From: Hepatocystis sp. ex Piliocolobus tephrosceles | Taxonomy: Eukaryota > Apicomplexa > Aconoidasida > Haemosporida > Plasmodiidae | DNA length: 20,000 nt | Reading direction: 5' to 3' | Assembly: GCA_902459845.2 (NCBI GenBank) | Contig: CABPSV020000234.1 | Coordinates: forward strand, 1-20,000 | In this document: piece by piece, positions 19,501-20,000 of the stretch | Numbering within the stretch: position 1 is the first letter of the stretch | Layout: each line of letters begins with the position of its first letter | Program-made: the position numbers and the translations under genes | The notes under the pieces: generated by a model | Databases searched by the model: none | What the model saw: the letters and a program-made list of their open reading frames with translations, nothing else | Told to the model about the DNA's origin: nothing

Positions 19501-20000
19501 AGATGATATTGTTAATATAAGTAGTAAGAAGAGTACAACAACAGGTGTTAGTAAGGGAAAAGGAAAGGGAAAGGGAAAAGTGGACAATAATCGAGTTAAT
19601 AATGATAATAATGAAATAAATTCGTACAAATCAAATGAAAGAGGTCCATATAATGTAAGTAATATTACTGGAAAGGTAAAAAAAATAAAAAAAGAAAAAG
19701 GGAAACGTAAAACATATACAAATTATAACAAGAATTTGGATAATAATATTAATAAAAAAAGATTAAGTTTGATGGTACCACAAAAGATGCATCACAATAA
19801 TCATTTGAACTATTATAATAGTTTAAAAAATGATGACAATGATAAAAATAAAAAAGAAAACTATGTTAATATATATATGGAAAATTTAAAAATAACAGAT
19901 GAATATTATATTAATAATCCTAGTAAATATAGTTTGTATAATTTATTAAGAAGGAAATTATACAAAATGGTAGAATTTCATTATTTGTTTACCCCATCCG
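10241..20000 (+). CDS. MORC: Apicomplexan MORC: kelch propeller plus GHKL ATPase (3'-truncated)
   Basis: One frame is open from ATG 10241 to the window end: 3253 codons, no intron seen, C-terminus cut off. That ATG is the first in-frame Met after a TGA upstream. Ordered segments: residues about 45-145 (unrecognised), 738-845 (unrecognised), a kelch propeller at 1212-1440 and 1641-1794, GHKL ATPase motifs at 1828-2235, and the MORC S5-like region at about 2600-2637 (PLWDNPKDSIDYCLSTYLYW). A final segment ending KMVEFHYLFTPS continues past the window. Between them lie Asn/Ser, Gly/Thr, acidic and Lys-rich insertions. Kelch repeats ahead of a MORC ATPase are characteristic of apicomplexan MORC, a nuclear chromatin repressor acting with ApiAP2 factors and, in Toxoplasma, HDAC3. 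Lys-rich patches at about 2710-2730, 3106-3114 and 3147-3157 may aid nuclear entry or DNA contact (inference). Odd point: motif I has Asn where the catalytic Glu is expected. Family assignment is firm. Confidence 0.93.
10370..10675 (+). other. MORC N-terminal ordered segment, unrecognised
   Basis: Residues about 44-145 have normal amino-acid composition (NFIKCLQYDSGICFILDP, then YKCIGVSMTKKGIDINTGTR, then IADWLEQLFYLNN), unlike the Asn/Ser-rich DNA that follows. It looks like a small folded domain with predicted beta strands and a closing helix. I do not recognise a family. Its place at the extreme N-terminus suggests a contact module. Confidence 0.6.
11102..11189 (+). repeat. 24-bp tandem repeat coding NNSNSNSN
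   Basis: The unit AATAACAACAGTAACAGTAACAGT begins at 11102, 11126, 11150 and 11174, the last copy partial. It lies within a longer Asn/Ser tract (about 10900-11190) of MORC. Near-identity of the copies shows recent expansion by unequal exchange or slippage. Confidence 0.9.
12122..12449 (+). repeat. Asn/Ser/Gly low-complexity tract with 18-bp repeat
   Basis: About 110 residues made of Asn with Ser and a run of seven Gly (near 12140-12161). From about 12247 to 12318 a clean 18-base unit (AGTAATAACAACAATAAC, coding SNNNNN) repeats. The stretch is in frame and separates two ordered segments of MORC. Open frames on the other strand are poly-Leu or poly-Val shadows. Confidence 0.9.
12452..12770 (+). 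other. MORC second ordered segment, unrecognised
   Basis: Residues 738-843 are a compact island of ordinary sequence: MFTDPLMYRPTLFNLLEVL, then RVCIRGIVTDFLNNELPHGK, YAYIGAVVGHDML, and DAAGLARIEAAFGL. It is flanked on both sides by hundreds of low-complexity residues, so it is probably a conserved folded module. I cannot name the family. Confidence 0.6.
13396..13531 (+). repeat. 9-bp repeat coding Met-Asn(-Asn/Ser)
   Basis: Consecutive AACAATATG and AACAGTATG units code for NNM/NSM triplets about fifteen times, with one Ile-Asn-Asn block inside. Met-rich triplet repeats are an uncommon variation on the usual Plasmodium poly-Asn. Confidence 0.85.
14639..14659 (+). repeat. GGA repeat coding poly-Gly, G4-prone
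   Basis: Five G followed by AGG repeated five times, coding seven glycines in the kelch insertion of MORC. GGA repeats on one strand can fold into G-tetrad structures (established for GGA repeats). It is a rare G-rich patch in this genome. Confidence 0.7.
14828..14935 (+). repeat. Gly-Thr/Gly-Ser/Gly-Pro dipeptide repeat
   Basis: A run of GGTACA, GGTTCA and GGTCCA hexamers codes TG, SG and PG dipeptides for about 36 residues (1530-1565). It sits within the insertion that splits the kelch propeller. A Thr/Lys/Asp repeat (KTDT type) follows at about 15060-15135. The Gly/Thr/Ser composition differs from the Asn-rich tracts elsewhere in the gene and resembles a flexible linker. Confidence 0.9.
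15722..16945 (+). other. MORC GHKL ATPase domain with atypical motif I
   Basis: Motif I is WLFGAFANLVDNCVHA (residues 1828-1843). The usual MORC form is A-E-L-V-D-N, with Glu as catalytic base. Here Asn1835 replaces Glu, while the Mg/ATP-binding Asn1839 is kept. Motif II is DDGEGL (1868-1873). Motif III is YGVGFK (2134-2139), followed by MAYARIASSCAIMSRT as in MORC proteins. GIGLLSLELM and a PLCMW segment match the MORC strand region, and GTYSGT (2229-2234) is the GT motif. About 245 low-complexity residues (1886-2130) separate motifs II and III, where ordinary MORC proteins have roughly 25. This is the ATP-lid region. Confidence 0.85.
16494..16533 (+). repeat. (AAT)n microsatellite coding poly-Asn
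   Basis: About 14 consecutive AAT codons at the end of the insertion between ATPase motifs II and III of MORC. Pure codon repetition points to slippage expansion and likely length polymorphism. Confidence 0.9.
17324..17453 (+). repeat. 18-bp repeats coding NNGGTK and NNDGTI
   Basis: Three AATAATGGTGGTACTAAA units are followed by three AATAATGATGGTACAATA units. The two families share the frame and the NN-x-G-T skeleton, so one derives from the other. They lie in the insertion between the MORC ATPase core and the S5-like region. Confidence 0.9.
18620..18709 (+). repeat. 18-bp repeat, 5 exact copies, coding TTTNNN
   Basis: ACTACAACAAATAATAAT occurs five times without a mismatch, directly after a poly-AAT run. 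Perfect copies suggest very recent expansion or active homogenisation. Confidence 0.95.
18933..19024 (+). repeat. 92-nt pure purine tract coding acidic Glu/Gly run
   Basis: Every base from 18933 to 19024 is A or G, made of GAA, GAG and GGA codons, giving a Glu/Gly-rich segment. It belongs to a wider acidic region (about 18780-19095) with an Asp/Asn run after it. A highly acidic region is common in chromatin proteins that contact histones. At DNA level a long mirror-like purine tract can form triplex DNA (inference). Confidence 0.85.

Overview
The window is eukaryotic nuclear DNA, almost certainly from a malaria parasite (Plasmodium). The signs are extreme A+T richness outside genes, homopolymer A or T runs above 40 bases, many (TA)n tracts, short introns, and a very long gene full of asparagine/serine runs. 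The exact species cannot be fixed from the sequence alone. There are no rRNA or tRNA genes, CRISPR arrays or mobile elements that I can support.

Layout. Bases 1-1330 are non-coding and open with a perfect 42-nt inverted repeat. Bases 1331-2540 (minus strand) hold a three-exon leucine-rich-repeat gene resembling LRRC51. Its first and last exons are too short to stand out as open frames, and I rebuilt it from splice sites. A 726-bp spacer with a G-rich purine tract and a 12-bp tandem repeat follows. Bases 3267-3962 (minus) encode a single-exon protein of the C9orf78/Tls1 (Hep59) family, a spliceosome-linked factor. Bases 3963-10240 are a 6.3-kb divergent intergenic region of homopolymers, microsatellites, a strictly 10-bp phased repeat (8901-9060) and a 16-bp tandem repeat (9657-9768). 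It also holds two weak hints of coding or RNA sequence near 4.8-5.2 kb and 5.6-5.9 kb.

Bases 10241-20000 (plus) are one uninterrupted reading frame that runs off the window end (3253 codons visible). It encodes the apicomplexan MORC protein: a kelch beta-propeller followed by a GHKL-type ATPase and the start of the MORC S5 region, heavily interrupted by low-complexity insertions. Apicomplexan MORC is a chromatin repressor that works with ApiAP2 transcription factors and histone deacetylase (established mainly in Toxoplasma and P. falciparum).

The three genes do not form an operon. The two minus-strand genes are probably transcribed separately in the same direction, and MORC is transcribed divergently from its own long upstream region. 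Two tiny upstream reading frames sit immediately before the MORC start. The most unusual observation is in MORC: the position of the catalytic glutamate in GHKL motif I is asparagine (residue 1835), while the other ATP-binding motifs are intact.
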